Made by a program: the position numbers and the translations under genes. From NCBI GenBank assembly GCA_022763485.1, contig JALEGX010000111.1, positions 1 to 63,354 on the forward strand: DNA of 63,354 nt. Reading direction: 5' to 3'. Below are positions 34,821 through 44,382 of the stretch, piece by piece (the stretch's first letter is position 1; each line of letters begins with the position of its first letter). The stretch is from Paracoccaceae bacterium. Lineage in GTDB: Bacteria > Pseudomonadota > Alphaproteobacteria > Rhodobacterales > Rhodobacteraceae. Under the pieces are notes generated by a model. The model had not been told where the DNA came from, searched no databases, and worked only from the letters and a program-made list of their open reading frames with translations.

Positions 34821-36920
34821 ATGAGCGCAAGAGATGTGAATACGCCGCAAATCGCGATCCCTGACTGGCTGCGCAACGGGCTGAAGAACCGTGACGTGGC
34901 CTTCGCCCTGGGCGTTGTGATGATCCTGGCGATGCTGTTCATCCCGCTGCCCCCGTTTCTGCTGGACTTCGGTCTGGCGATCTCGCTGTCGCTGGCGGTT
35001 CTGATCCTTATGGTGGCGCTCTGGATCCAGACCCCACTGGATTTCAACAGCTTCCCGACCATCCTTCTGGTCGTGACCATGCTGCGCCTTGCGCTGAATG
35101 TTTCCTCCACCCGCCTGATCCTCAGCGAAGGTCACACGGGCACCGGGGCCGCAGGCAAGGTGATCGAAGGCTTCGCGGGTTTCATTGTCGGTGGCGACTA
35201 TGTCATCGGCATCGTGATCTTCATCATCCTTGTGACCATCAACTTCATCGTGATCACCAAGGGTTCGACCCGGATCGCCGAAGTTGCGGCCCGTTTCTCG
35301 TTGGATGCGATGCCGGGCAAGCAGATGGCGATCGACGCCGATCTGGGTGCCGGGATCATCGACGAAGACGAAGCCCGCTCGCGCCGCAAGGTGCTGGAAG
35401 AGGAAAGCTCGTTCTTCGGCGCGATGGATGGTGCCTCCAAATTCGTGCGTGGCGATGCCGTCGCCGGTATTATCATCACCCTGATCAACGTGGTGGGCGG
35501 CATCCTGATCGGCATGACGTCACATTCGCTGAGCATCAGCCAGGCCGCCGCGAACTATACCGTTCTGACCATTGGTGACGGGCTGATCACCCAGATCCCC
35601 GCGCTGGTCGTGTCGCTGGCAGCGGGCCTGCTGGTCACCAAGGGCGGCACAAAGGGTGCGGCAAACGAAGCGGTGCTGAGCCAGCTTGGCAACTTCCCGC
35701 GGGCGCTCTACATGGCTGCCGCGCTTTGTTTTGGTGTTGGCTGGCTTCCGGGCTTCCCGCTGGCCGTGTTCCTGCCACTGTCTGCCGCGATGGCGGCGAT
35801 GGGCTACATGATGCAGCAGTTCAACGCTGAAAAGGAACGGGCCGAAGCCGCAGCAGCCGATGCCGATGCCATCGCCCCGCCTTCGGAGGACACAGTGGCC
35901 GACATGCTGCGTGTGGATGATGTGCGGCTGAACCTTGGGGCCGGGCTGGTGCCGCTGATCACCTCGTCCGACGCCGCCCTGCCCGGCAAGGTGCGCAGCC
36001 TGCGCAATCTCTTCATCAAGGACTTCGGCTTTGTCCTGCCGCCGGTGCGGATCAAGGATGACGCCAACCTGCCCAGCAACACCTACTCCATCTCGTTACA
36101 GGGGGTGGAAACCGCACGCGGCGAGGTGCGTCCGATGATGATGATGGTCATCGACCCGTCCGGTGCCCCGATCGAATTGCCGGGTGAACAGACCCGTGAA
36201 CCCACCTTTGGCCTGAACGCGGTCTGGGTGGATGAGGCCCGCGCCTCCGATGCGGAACTGCAGGGGCTGACCGTGGTGGACCCCGAAAGCGTGGTCACGA
36301 CCCACCTGACCGAGGTGATCAAGGAGCATATGCCCGAGATCCTGACCTATGCAGCCACCCAGGAGCTGATCGAAGGACAGTCCAAGGAATACCAGAAACT
36401 GCTCAACGACAGCAGCAGCTCTTCTCCGTCCGTGATGCTGCAACACGTTCTGCAATCGCTGCTGTCCGAACGGGTGTCGATCCGCAATCTGCCCCGGATC
36501 ATCGAAGCGGTTGCCGAAGCTTCGGCCACGACCCAGAACATCCGCGCCGTAGTTGAACATGTCCGCACCAAGCTGGCAAAGCAGATCTGCCAGGCGCTGG
36601 CCGACCCGCAAGGGTATGTTCCGGTGATCACCCTTGGATCGGACTGGGAACGTGAGCTGAGCAATTCCATCACCAATACCAACGGGGAAGAGACTTTCCT
36701 GATGTCCCCCCAGCGGGTGCAGGAGTTCGTTCTGGCGGCCCGTCAGGAAATCCAGAAATTCTCGTCCGGCGATCATTGGCCTGCTCTGCTGGTGTCCCCC
36801 GCGACACGGCCCTATGTCCGGTCGATCTTTGAACGCGTCAGCCCGATGACGCAGGTGATTTCCCACAATGAGGTTCACCGCAAGGCGTCGTTGCGGACCG
36901 TCGGCAATGTAGGCAACTGA
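34821..36920 (+). CDS. flhA: Flagellar type III export gate protein FlhA
   Basis: This protein of about 699 aa has an N-terminal half with eight predicted membrane helices and the FHIPEP signature region (ITKGSTRIAEVAARFSLDAMPGKQMAIDADL). The soluble C-terminal export-platform domain follows. GAGG lies five bases before the ATG at 34821; a longer frame from 34728 overlaps the transglycosylase and is not supported. FlhA binds chaperone-substrate complexes and uses the proton gradient. Confidence 0.96.
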   Translation: MSARDVNTPQIAIPDWLRNGLKNRDVAFALGVVMILAMLFIPLPPFLLDFGLAISLSLAVLILMVALWIQTPLDFNSFPTILLVVTMLRLALNVSSTRLILSEGHTGTGAAGKVIEGFAGFIVGGDYVIGIVIFIILVTINFIVITKGSTRIAEVAARFSLDAMPGKQMAIDADLGAGIIDEDEARSRRKVLEEESSFFGAMDGASKFVRGDAVAGIIITLINVVGGILIGMTSHSLSISQAAANYTVLTIGDGLITQIPALVVSLAAGLLVTKGGTKGAANEAVLSQLGNFPRALYMAAALCFGVGWLPGFPLAVFLPLSAAMAAMGYMMQQFNAEKERAEAAAADADAIAPPSEDTVADMLRVDDVRLNLGAGLVPLITSSDAALPGKVRSLRNLFIKDFGFVLPPVRIKDDANLPSNTYSISLQGVETARGEVRPMMMMVIDPSGAPIELPGEQTREPTFGLNAVWVDEARASDAELQGLTVVDPESVVTTHLTEVIKEHMPEILTYAATQELIEGQSKEYQKLLNDSSSSSPSVMLQHVLQSLLSERVSIRNLPRIIEAVAEASATTQNIRAVVEHVRTKLAKQICQALADPQGYVPVITLGSDWERELSNSITNTNGEETFLMSPQRVQEFVLAARQEIQKFSSGDHWPALLVSPATRPYVRSIFERVSPMTQVISHNEVHRKASLRTVGNVGN

Positions 36921-36922
36921 TC

Positions 36923-37678
36923 ATGGCGCTGGACGCCTATGTCTCAAGCGTGATCTTCGGCTACATGTTGGTCGTCGCCCGCATCGGGTCGGCGTTGATG
37001 TATATGCCCGCGTTCGGCGAAACCCAGATCCCCGTGCGTCCGCGCATGGCCTTTGCCCTTGTCCTGTGCGCTGCCATCTACCCGGTCACGCCCATTCAGG
37101 CCCAGATGCCGGATGAACCGATGCTGATGCTGTCGATGCTGGGCGCAGAGGTGCTGATCGGTCTCTGGATCGGCCTGACGGCACGGGTGCTGCTGTCAGC
37201 GATGCAGTTTGCCGGATATCAGGTTGGGCAGGTCTCGGGCCTTGCCAATGCCTTTGGCCCGGCGCTTGGCTCTTTCGAAGGGGCGACGCTTGTCGCCACC
37301 ATACTTATCCTTGGTGCGATTGCCGCTATCTTTGCCACAGACGCCCATCACCTGATCCTGCGGGCCCTGCTGGACAGCTATGCGATCTTCCCGCCGGGGC
37401 ACATTGTTGCGGGCGGGCTGGCACAGCAGATCGTAAAAGCCGGCAGTCACAGCCTGTACATCGGGACCCTCGTTGCCGCGCCGTTCTTTGTCATGGGGGT
37501 CGTGCTGAACCTTGGCATGGGCCTGGCCAACCGGATGATGCAACAGCTGCCGGTTTTCTTTGTTGCCGCCTCCATTCTGATTGCGGTCGGGCTGTTCGTC
37601 CTTGCCGCCGCGATCCCTTCCATGCTTGAATTCTTCTTGCAGGACTTCGTCGACTGGCTTGGCGATTTCCGATTGTGA
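36923..37678 (+). CDS. fliR: Flagellar export gate membrane protein FliR
   Basis: This 251-aa polytopic protein starts YVSSVIFGYMLVVARIGSALM and contains MPAFGETQIPVRPRMAFAL, GLTARVLLSAMQFAGYQVGQ and a C-terminal PVFFVAASILIAVGLFVLAAA, typical of FliR. It assembles with FliP and FliQ. It starts 2 bp after flhA and ends 6 bp before flhB. Confidence 0.95.
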   Translation: MALDAYVSSVIFGYMLVVARIGSALMYMPAFGETQIPVRPRMAFALVLCAAIYPVTPIQAQMPDEPMLMLSMLGAEVLIGLWIGLTARVLLSAMQFAGYQVGQVSGLANAFGPALGSFEGATLVATILILGAIAAIFATDAHHLILRALLDSYAIFPPGHIVAGGLAQQIVKAGSHSLYIGTLVAAPFFVMGVVLNLGMGLANRMMQQLPVFFVAASILIAVGLFVLAAAIPSMLEFFLQDFVDWLGDFRL

Positions 37679-37684
37679 GGTGGC

Positions 37685-38809
37685 ATGAGCCAACAGGACA
37701 GCGACGAATCCAAACCACACGAACCAACCGAGAAACGGCTGCGAGACGCCCGTCGGAAAGGGGATGTGCCCTCCTCCCGCGAGACCGGGAACATGATGGT
37801 GGTCGGCTCGCTGCTGATGATCGTGGTCTTCGCGCTGCCCTGGCAGGCCGGAAACCTTGCAGATGCCCTTGCCGCGATGATCGACGCGGCCGGCCGCACG
37901 CCAGTCAGCTATGGTCAGACAGGCGTGTTCGAGCTGAACAAACTGACCCAGGAATTCACCCTGTCGGTGGTGCTGACGCTGCTGCCCATCTTTGGCCTGC
38001 TGATCCTCGGGGCCATCGCCGGGGTGCTGATCCAGGGGGAAACCGTTGTTTCGCTGGAGCGGATCAAGCCGAAACTTTCGAAAATTTCGCCCAAGGAAGG
38101 GTTCAAACGCCTGTTTGGCGGCACTGCCCTGATCGAGTTTCTGAAGAACCTGCTTAAGGTTCTTGTGGCGGGGACCCTTGCGCTTTGGGTCACCAACACG
38201 ATGGTCCGCGACATGATGACGGGCATCGGTTTCCTGCCGGAAAACCTGCCCGGATACCTGCTTGAATCGGCCCGAAAGCTCCTGATGGCCATGGCGGCCT
38301 TTCTTGTACCGCTGGCCATCGCGGACATCATCTGGCGGCGCTATGAATGGCGCAAGAAACAGATGATGAGCCACAAGGAGCTTCAGGATGAGATGAAAGA
38401 GGCCGAAGGCTCGCCTGAATTGCGTGCCAAACGCGCCCGTGTGCGTCGCGAACAATCGCGCAAACGGGTGGCTCTGGCTGTGCCCCAGGCCAGTGTGGTG
38501 CTGACCAACCCGACACATTTTGCCGTGGCCCTGAAGTATGAGATGGGCGCGGATATCGCGCCGGTCTGTGTTGCCAAAGGCGCCGACAACATGGCCCACC
38601 GGATCCGGGAGCTGGCGCATGAGCATGAAGTTCCCGTGCTGGAAAACAAGCCGCTGGCGCGAGCGCTTTACGACAGCATCGAAGTTGATGAGGTCATTCC
38701 GGTAGAACACTGGGAAGTGGTGGCCGAGATCATCGGCTTCGTGATGGATCTGCGCAACAACAACACGCGGCGCAATCCTCCCGAAGGGTCGTCGCTTCGG
38801 ACCGACTGA
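37685..38809 (+). CDS. flhB: Flagellar export switch protein FlhB
   Basis: This 374-aa protein has four membrane helices in the N-terminal half. The cytoplasmic domain carries the self-cleavage motif TNPTHFAVAL, with the cleaved asparagine at N275. FlhB responds to FliK by switching export from hook to filament proteins. It is the last gene of the flgB-to-flhB operon and is convergent with the motE-like gene. A hairpin overlaps its stop codon. Confidence 0.97.
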   Translation: MSQQDSDESKPHEPTEKRLRDARRKGDVPSSRETGNMMVVGSLLMIVVFALPWQAGNLADALAAMIDAAGRTPVSYGQTGVFELNKLTQEFTLSVVLTLLPIFGLLILGAIAGVLIQGETVVSLERIKPKLSKISPKEGFKRLFGGTALIEFLKNLLKVLVAGTLALWVTNTMVRDMMTGIGFLPENLPGYLLESARKLLMAMAAFLVPLAIADIIWRRYEWRKKQMMSHKELQDEMKEAEGSPELRAKRARVRREQSRKRVALAVPQASVVLTNPTHFAVALKYEMGADIAPVCVAKGADNMAHRIRELAHEHEVPVLENKPLARALYDSIEVDEVIPVEHWEVVAEIIGFVMDLRNNNTRRNPPEGSSLRTD

Positions 38810-38821
38810 TCCGGTCCGAAG
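38795..38821. terminator. Hairpin overlapping the flhB stop, between convergent operons
   Basis: CTTCGGACCG pairs perfectly with CGGTCCGAAG around a seven-base loop that includes the flhB TGA. It lies 16 bp before the end of the convergent motE-like gene. No T-tract is present, so termination strength is uncertain. Confidence 0.55.
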
Positions 38822-38836
38822 CCCTGTTCGCAAGGA

Positions 38837-39496
38837 TCAGTTCAGGCGGATACCTGTCAGATCCTGATCCCCCGGCAGCTGTGACCGCTCGAGGATGATC
38901 TTTGACACGGCCCGCGCCCGGACCGGGGACATCTTGGCCAGGATCGGCGCGGCGATACGCGGCTTCATCGTGCCCAGAACCATGATCGTCGTCTCAATGT
39001 CCATGTCATCCATGATCCGTGCCGCGTCGGCGGGCTTCATGTTGCGATAGAATTCGACCAGACGATCCAGGTCTTCGGTCTTGGCCGCTTCGACACGTGC
39101 CAACAGATCGCCAATCGCGCCCTGCAGCTCCAGCAGGTGGGATTTTTCGATCTGCAGCTTTTCCCGTGCCAGCGCCAGCTCCGACTTCCGGCTTTCCAGA
39201 TCAGCCCGCTGTGCGGCCACCAGCTCGCGTTCATGCGCCAGAGACTGCAGAACCTCTTCGGGCGTCTCGCATTCGCCCATTGTTTCGGACAGGCCCTCGA
39301 CAATCGGCGGAATATCTTCGGCCGGTTCTGCCTCCTTGCCTTTGTCCTCTTCGACCGCCGCCGCCATCACCATGGGATCCGCAGGCTGCAGATCTTCGGC
39401 CCGGAACGGAGACAAGGGAACCGAAACAGCCGCCTTGGCGAACAGGGTAATCCCCAGCCCGCCAAGCAGCAGTTTTCCGCGTAGTCCACGCATCAT
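38837..39496 (-). CDS. MotE-family flagellar motor chaperone-like protein
   Basis: This 219-aa protein has an N-terminal hydrophobic export signal or anchor, then a coiled coil (about residues 85-135, HERELVAAQRADLESRKSEL). A C-terminal MgtE-N-like domain follows (FYRNMKPADAARIMDDMDIETTIMVLGTMKPRIAAPILAKM). This is the layout of MotE, which in rhizobia stabilises a periplasmic motor protein. It is the last gene of the fliL-fliM-DUF6468-motE operon, 3 bp after DUF6468. Confidence 0.8.
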   Translation of the reverse strand: MMRGLRGKLLLGGLGITLFAKAAVSVPLSPFRAEDLQPADPMVMAAAVEEDKGKEAEPAEDIPPIVEGLSETMGECETPEEVLQSLAHERELVAAQRADLESRKSELALAREKLQIEKSHLLELQGAIGDLLARVEAAKTEDLDRLVEFYRNMKPADAARIMDDMDIETTIMVLGTMKPRIAAPILAKMSPVRARAVSKIILERSQLPGDQDLTGIRLN

Positions 39497-39499
39497 GGC

Positions 39500-39877
39500 T
39501 TACGCCCTCGATTCAGTGCGCGACGCGTCGAAGAACATGCGAACCAGGTCCCGCTTGTCACCCACCAGATGCATTCCCGGCATCTTCGGATGATGCACAC
39601 GGCGGCTGGCGAAGGCCGGTTCTTCGTCCTGCGCCTCTTGTTCGGCACGGGCAAACATACCTGCCTGTTCCTGCGCTTCGGCGTGTTCGATATTTTCGCG
39701 CATCTGGTCGACAGAGGCTTCGGTTTTGTCCACCGCAGTTGAGAACTCCTGCACCAGCGGTTCAAGCTCCTTGAGCGCCGCCATCAGGGTCTGAACCCGA
39801 CGGGAAACAGAATAGCCATAGGCGATCGAGCCCAACAGAAGTGCGATGATGATGCCATCAATGATTGTTGCGGCCAT
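39500..39877 (-). CDS. DUF6468-type small membrane protein next to fliM
   Basis: This protein of about 125 aa has one N-terminal membrane helix (residues about 5-25, DGIIIALLLGSIAYGYSVS), a coiled-coil stretch (about 28-70) and a charged C-terminus. The start at 39877 has GAGGAGG six bases upstream, and the frame overlaps the fliM 3' end by 20 bp. Proteins of this kind sit beside fliM across alphaproteobacteria, but I know of no assigned function. The operon links it to the switch complex and motor. Confidence 0.65.
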   Translation of the reverse strand: MAATIIDGIIIALLLGSIAYGYSVSRRVQTLMAALKELEPLVQEFSTAVDKTEASVDQMRENIEHAEAQEQAGMFARAEQEAQDEEPAFASRRVHHPKMPGMHLVGDKRDLVRMFFDASRTESRA

Positions 39878-40811
39878 TTTCTGCCTCCTCTTCATGTTCA
39901 AGTTCTTCGGTGATCTGCAGCGCCGCGGCGCCATTGTTCCGTTTGCCCAGAACGGCCCGGAACATGGGAACATTGGCGCATGTGATTGTCGCCTCGTGCC
40001 CGTCTTCGACAAACAGGTCGATCGTTGTGCCCTTGTTCCAGTCCATGATGGTCTGGATCGGCACTTCGATCTCTGCAAAAACCGCTTCCAGCTCCAGATG
40101 CGCGCGCTCAATCTGCGATGACAGCTGCTCCCGCCAGACCGAGCCGCCGTCATTGCGTTCTCCGAAGTGGATTTTACCCAGCACGCCGCGGATCGGTTCC
40201 AGTGCGTCATAGGGCAGGATCACGTCCATCTCACCCGTGTGACCGGCCATCGCGACAGAGATTTTCATCCGGACGCAAAGGCTGGCGGGTTGCGCGACAT
40301 TCAGCGCGTCAATTTCCGTTTCAATCGCGCTCAGATCGAAACGGGAATCGGTCACGACAGAGAAGCTGCGCTCCAGCTCTTCCAGGATCAGCTTGGCAAG
40401 CTTCTCGCCAAAGCCCCGCTCGATGGCGGTAAAGTCGCCGGTTTCGCGCGGGACCAATTGCTTGGCCTCACCGCCGAGCATCAGTTCAAGCCCGGCCATC
40501 AGCATTGTGCTGTCCATTACCAGAAGGAACTCCCCTTCCAGCGGCTCACCGCCACAGACCGCATAAATCGCCGGGCTGGGCAGGGATTCCATGACCTGCG
40601 CCAAAGGGGTGTAGTCCAGCGCGCTCAGCGAGGCTTCGCTGTTCACCCGCACAAGATCCGGCACCGCCACGGCGATGTTTTCGGCCAGACGCTCCCCGAT
40701 GATGTCCAGCATCGGCATCCGTTCAAAGCTGAAATCGGACAGCCGGATGATCTCGTCGATCAGGTTGCCCTTCTGCTCTTCGATTTCCTGTGGTGTCAGG
40801 ATCCGGTTCAT
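39858..40811 (-). CDS. fliM: Flagellar motor switch protein FliM
   Basis: This 317-aa protein has the central FliM fold (RMPMLDIIGERLAENIAVAVPDLVRV and GEFLLVMDSTMLMAGLELMLGG). The C-terminal SpoA/FliN-like domain follows (VPIQTIMDWNKGTTIDLFVEDG). FliM is the middle ring of the rotor and normally binds CheY-P through an N-terminal peptide; the start here (LTPQEIEEQKG) differs from the classical LSQxEIDALL. It starts 10 bp after fliL. Confidence 0.92.
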   Translation of the reverse strand: MNRILTPQEIEEQKGNLIDEIIRLSDFSFERMPMLDIIGERLAENIAVAVPDLVRVNSEASLSALDYTPLAQVMESLPSPAIYAVCGGEPLEGEFLLVMDSTMLMAGLELMLGGEAKQLVPRETGDFTAIERGFGEKLAKLILEELERSFSVVTDSRFDLSAIETEIDALNVAQPASLCVRMKISVAMAGHTGEMDVILPYDALEPIRGVLGKIHFGERNDGGSVWREQLSSQIERAHLELEAVFAEIEVPIQTIMDWNKGTTIDLFVEDGHEATITCANVPMFRAVLGKRNNGAAALQITEELEHEEEAENGRNNH

Positions 40812-40821
40812 CGAAACACCC

Positions 40822-41520
40822 CTATTGCACGATCAGGTCGTTGATCAGGATTTCTTGCGGCAGATCGTTGCCCACCGCGGCCCGCGCACGTTTCAGCAGT
40901 TCGGCCTTAACGTGAAGAATGCCGGCCATGCCGCGCACATCCGCTTCGGTCAGACCGCGCAGATAGCCATTGAACAGATCCCGCATGAAGGGTTCGCGTT
41001 CACGCACCAGAGCGGCAGCGCCTGGATCCGTGCGATAGACCATGATCAGGCTGACTTTCAGAAAGGCCTTGGTCGGCGCACCACGGGCGTCAAACCCCTG
41101 GATGTTGGTCATGATATCCCCGAAGTCGAGAAGACCATTGTCGACCAGCTCGCCATCCTCACCCTTCTTGGCGCTGTCGTCTTTACTCTTTTCCTTGTCC
41201 TTCTTCAGGGCCATCGCCTGCTCGGCGGGATGCCCCTCCTTGGCCAGCGGATCGGTCACGCCACGATCACTGGACTTGACGGACTCATATTCGCTGCCGG
41301 AATCTTCGGATTTTTCGTCCACATAGTCCGGTTCATAGGAAGAGGCGTCTTCGATGTAGGCCATCCGGGCAAGGAAAAAGCCGCCGCCCAGCGAGACAAT
41401 CGACATCAGGGCAGCCGCGACCAACATCTTCTTCGAAGATTTGGCCTTGCCCTCAGCGGCAGGATCGGCCGCCAGATGCTCCTCATCCGCCTTTTTCTTG
41501 GTCTGCGCTGGTTTCGCCAT
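40822..41520 (-). CDS. fliL: Flagellar basal body-associated protein FliL
   Basis: This 232-aa protein has a lysine-rich cytoplasmic N-terminus and one membrane helix (about residues 30-50). An acidic linker precedes a periplasmic FliL domain (residues about 125-230) with FLKVSLIMVYRTDPGAAALVREREPFMRDLFNGYLRGLTEADVRG. FliL surrounds the stator and stabilises motor output. It heads the fliL-fliM-DUF6468-motE operon, divergent from fliF. Confidence 0.92.
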   Translation of the reverse strand: MAKPAQTKKKADEEHLAADPAAEGKAKSSKKMLVAAALMSIVSLGGGFFLARMAYIEDASSYEPDYVDEKSEDSGSEYESVKSSDRGVTDPLAKEGHPAEQAMALKKDKEKSKDDSAKKGEDGELVDNGLLDFGDIMTNIQGFDARGAPTKAFLKVSLIMVYRTDPGAAALVREREPFMRDLFNGYLRGLTEADVRGMAGILHVKAELLKRARAAVGNDLPQEILINDLIVQ

Positions 41521-41611
41521 GGTTAAAACTCTATCAATCCTTCATTACTATATTCATGTGTTTTTCTTTCTTTTGCAAGATTAGATATGGATATTTACTT
41601 GCGATAAACTT

Positions 41612-41626
41612 TTAAGGTAAGGTTTT
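41612..41626 (+). promoter_or_regulatory. Near-consensus CtrA-type box upstream of fliF
   Basis: TTAA-N7-TTTT (spacer GGTAAGG) ends 30 bp before the GTG start, and AAGGATAG (41629-41636) follows directly. The second half-site departs from TTAA by two bases, so this is only a candidate. The 136-bp divergent region 41521-41656 is AT-rich throughout. Confidence 0.3.
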
Positions 41627-41656
41627 ACAAGGATAGACAAAAACCTCCGAAATACG

Positions 41657-43348
41657 GTGAGCAGTGTGCCGAACATAATCAACAACCTCATGGGCCTTGG
41701 ACGTCAGCGGCTGCTTGTTCTTGGCGGAACGCTTGCGGCGATGCTTCTGGCGATCCTGTTCGGCCTGGGTGCGGTCACATCGCCGGACTATTCGCCGCTC
41801 TATCGAAATCTGTCGTTGACCGCCGCCAATTCGGTCGAGGCGACCTTGTCCAGCGCCGGCTTCAACGTTCAGCTGTCCGAAGATGGCACCAGCGTTCTGG
41901 TCCCGCGCGAAGACATGGTGCGCGCCCGTATGGTGCTGGCCGAAACCGGCATCCCGATCGACGGCGAACCCGGCTGGGAACTGTTTGACGAAAGCAACGG
42001 TCTGGCGATGAACTCCTTCCTGCAGAAGGTGAACAAGCTGCGCGCCATGGAAGGTGAACTTGCCCGCTCGATCCAGACACTTGACGGCGTGCAAAGCGCG
42101 CGCGTCCATCTGGTGTTGCCCGAACGAGAGCCCTTTGCCCGCGAAACCCCGATGCCGCGCGCCTCGGTTGTGGTTCGCCCGGTGCCCGGTCGCTCCGTCT
42201 CGCGCAAGCAGGCCAATGCGATCCGGAACCTCGTGTCCTCGGCCGTAGCCGAGCTGGATCTGGCGCGCGTTACCGTTCTGTCTGCCAGCGGCGAAACCAT
42301 TCTGGCCGAGAGCCCCAATGGAGACAGCCAGGTCACGATGCAATCGAACAAGGTCGCCATCGAAGACCGCCTGTCGCGTGAGATCCAGGAGATCCTGACC
42401 GCACGGGTTGGCGCGGGGAATGCCCGTGTTCATGTCAACGTCGAACTGACCACGCAGCGCGAAGTGATCGTTGAGCAGAGCTTCAACCCCGAGCAACAGG
42501 TTGTCCGCTCGACCGAAAACAAGACCGAAAGCCAGGCAGGCACGGAAACCGGCGGCAACGTAGGCGTTGAAAACAACATCCCTGCCGCGCTGGCCGAACC
42601 CAATGGCGGAGCGTCTTCGCAGCGGTCGAAGTCCGGTGAAACGGTAAACTATGAAATCGGCAACACCCGCCGCGAAATTGTCCGCGAAGCGGGCGATGTG
42701 CGCCGCCTGTCCGTCGCAGTGCTGGTCAACGGCATCTACAATGTGGATGGGTCCGAAGTGTCCTATGCCGAACGTACGCCCGAAGAGCTGAATCGCTTGG
42801 CAGAACTGGTGAAAACGGCGGTCGGCTTCGACACCGGCCGCGGTGACAGTGTTTCGGTCGATAGCATGCGCTTCATGGACTATTCGATGGATGTGGGCGA
42901 ACCGGTTTCCCTGTCGATGACCGAACAGCTGGCCAACAATATCGTCCCGATCGTGCGCGGACTTCTGGCCCTGCTTCTGGTGGGTCTGATCCTGATCCTT
43001 GGCGTACGGCCGATGCTGGGCCACCTCAGCGAAAGCCGCGATCCGGAGCTGCCCGCACCCGACAATGCAGACGCCATTGCGCTGGACGCCAAGACACCTG
43101 AAGCCGCTGACGGCGGCGCCCTACCCGTTCCCGAGACCGAAGCGACGCCAGAGCCGGAAAACATCAAGCCCGTCAACGCCTTCGACCCTGCGTCCGAAGA
43201 CGGCAACCATGAATACATCGAAACCATGGGCATTCGCGGCAACCTGTTGAAGGCGCGGGTGGATGCGATCCAGAAGATGGCCGACGACAAACCCGATGAG
43301 GTCCTGCGCGTGCTGCGGTCCTGGCTGATGACTGAGGCGGACGCGTGA
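41657..43348 (+). CDS. fliF: Flagellar MS-ring protein FliF
   Basis: This 563-aa protein has membrane helices near residues 20-42 and 425-447. Ring-building motifs lie between them (YSPLYRNLSLTAANSVEATL, then GSNGLAMNSFLQ-like DESNGLAMNSFLQKVNKLRAMEGELARSIQTLDGV). The cytoplasmic C-terminus (NLLKARVDAIQKMADDKPDE) binds FliG. The start is GTG. Its stop overlaps the fliH ATG by one base. Confidence 0.96.
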   Translation: MSSVPNIINNLMGLGRQRLLVLGGTLAAMLLAILFGLGAVTSPDYSPLYRNLSLTAANSVEATLSSAGFNVQLSEDGTSVLVPREDMVRARMVLAETGIPIDGEPGWELFDESNGLAMNSFLQKVNKLRAMEGELARSIQTLDGVQSARVHLVLPEREPFARETPMPRASVVVRPVPGRSVSRKQANAIRNLVSSAVAELDLARVTVLSASGETILAESPNGDSQVTMQSNKVAIEDRLSREIQEILTARVGAGNARVHVNVELTTQREVIVEQSFNPEQQVVRSTENKTESQAGTETGGNVGVENNIPAALAEPNGGASSQRSKSGETVNYEIGNTRREIVREAGDVRRLSVAVLVNGIYNVDGSEVSYAERTPEELNRLAELVKTAVGFDTGRGDSVSVDSMRFMDYSMDVGEPVSLSMTEQLANNIVPIVRGLLALLLVGLILILGVRPMLGHLSESRDPELPAPDNADAIALDAKTPEAADGGALPVPETEATPEPENIKPVNAFDPASEDGNHEYIETMGIRGNLLKARVDAIQKMADDKPDEVLRVLRSWLMTEADA

Positions 43349-44016
43349 TGGAACTCAACCTGCGCAACTTCGACGCCGAATTCGAGCCCATCTCGCTGAC
43401 TGGCGGGGGCGGCGACAAGGAACGCCCCACCCGCATGTTCACCGAGGCAGAGTTCGAAACATTGATGCGGGACACCCGCGAAGCAGCATTGGCCGAAGGC
43501 CGCGCTGTTGGCGCTGCCAAGGCGAAGGCGGAACTGGAAGAGACCGCAACCGCCAAGGCCGCACAGGTCGCCGATGAGATCAGTCAGGCGCTGTCAGAAC
43601 TGGCCCTGCGCGACTCCCGGCAGCGTCAGGACATGGAAAAGGATATCGTTGATCTGCTGCTTGGCGCATCAGAACGCATCCTGCCGGAATTTCTGAGCAC
43701 TTTCGGGGCCGATCTGGTGACGGAAAAGGTGCGGTCCGGCCTGCGTCTGGCTGCCAGCAGCACGTCGCTGTCCATCCATGTCTCGCCAAAAATCGAACCG
43801 TTGATCCGTGACCGGATGCCAGAATGGACGCAACACGGTCTGGAAGACCTTGAAGTGCGGATCATAGCCGACCCCCACCTGTCTGACACGGCCACCCGCC
43901 TGGACTGGCAGAATGGACACCTGAACTACGACCTCGACCGTGTGTGCAACGATGTCCTCTCCTTGCTGCGCGAAACCGCCCAATCCCTGAACGGGCAACT
44001 CAAGAAGGCTGAATAG
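43348..44016 (+). CDS. fliH: Flagellar export ATPase regulator FliH
   Basis: This protein of about 222 aa has an N-terminal disordered part, a long Ala/Glu-rich coiled coil (about residues 40-100) and a C-terminal domain with the FliH-like PHLSDTATRLDWQNGHLNYDLDRVCNDVL. FliH binds FliI and docks it to FliN. It is coupled to fliF and immediately followed by fliN. Confidence 0.87.
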   Translation: MELNLRNFDAEFEPISLTGGGGDKERPTRMFTEAEFETLMRDTREAALAEGRAVGAAKAKAELEETATAKAAQVADEISQALSELALRDSRQRQDMEKDIVDLLLGASERILPEFLSTFGADLVTEKVRSGLRLAASSTSLSIHVSPKIEPLIRDRMPEWTQHGLEDLEVRIIADPHLSDTATRLDWQNGHLNYDLDRVCNDVLSLLRETAQSLNGQLKKAE

Positions 44017-44379
44017 ATGCTGGAATCTGACTCCCAAACCGCCGCCACCGCTGACGCCGCGGACGCCGAAGCGGCAGTCGATACCGCCGCTCACGAAGAT
44101 GCGGCTCGCCCCACTGACGAAGACGGGCGCAACATTGATGCCATCTTTGGCGTCAAGCTGGATGTCCGGGTTGTTCTAGGCCGAAACCGGATGCCGGTAT
44201 CGGAACTGCTGAACCTGACCAAGGGATCGGTCATCGAGCTGGACCGCAAGGTCGGGGAACCCGTGGACGTGATGATCAACGATCGCGTCGTGGCCCGCGG
44301 CGATCTGGTCAAGGTCAAGGGGGACATGATCGGCGTCGCCCTTCGGGAAATCGTCAAGGACTTCGTGCCCGGCATCTGA
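44017..44379 (+). CDS. fliN: Flagellar motor switch protein FliN
   Basis: This 120-aa protein has an acidic N-terminus (residues 1-45). The SpoA domain follows (KLDVRVVLGRNRMPVSELLNLTKGSVIELDRKVGEPVDVMINDRVVARGDLVKVKGDMIGVALREIV). It forms the lower rotor ring and an export docking site. It begins at the next base after fliH ends. Confidence 0.95.
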   Translation: MLESDSQTAATADAADAEAAVDTAAHEDAARPTDEDGRNIDAIFGVKLDVRVVLGRNRMPVSELLNLTKGSVIELDRKVGEPVDVMINDRVVARGDLVKVKGDMIGVALREIVKDFVPGI

Positions 44380-44382
44380 CGC

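Noticed and set aside
36096..38833. Long minus-strand frames opposite flhA, fliR and flhB
   Set aside because: Their translations are His/Gln/Gly-rich without recognisable domains, as expected for antisense shadows of GC-rich genes.
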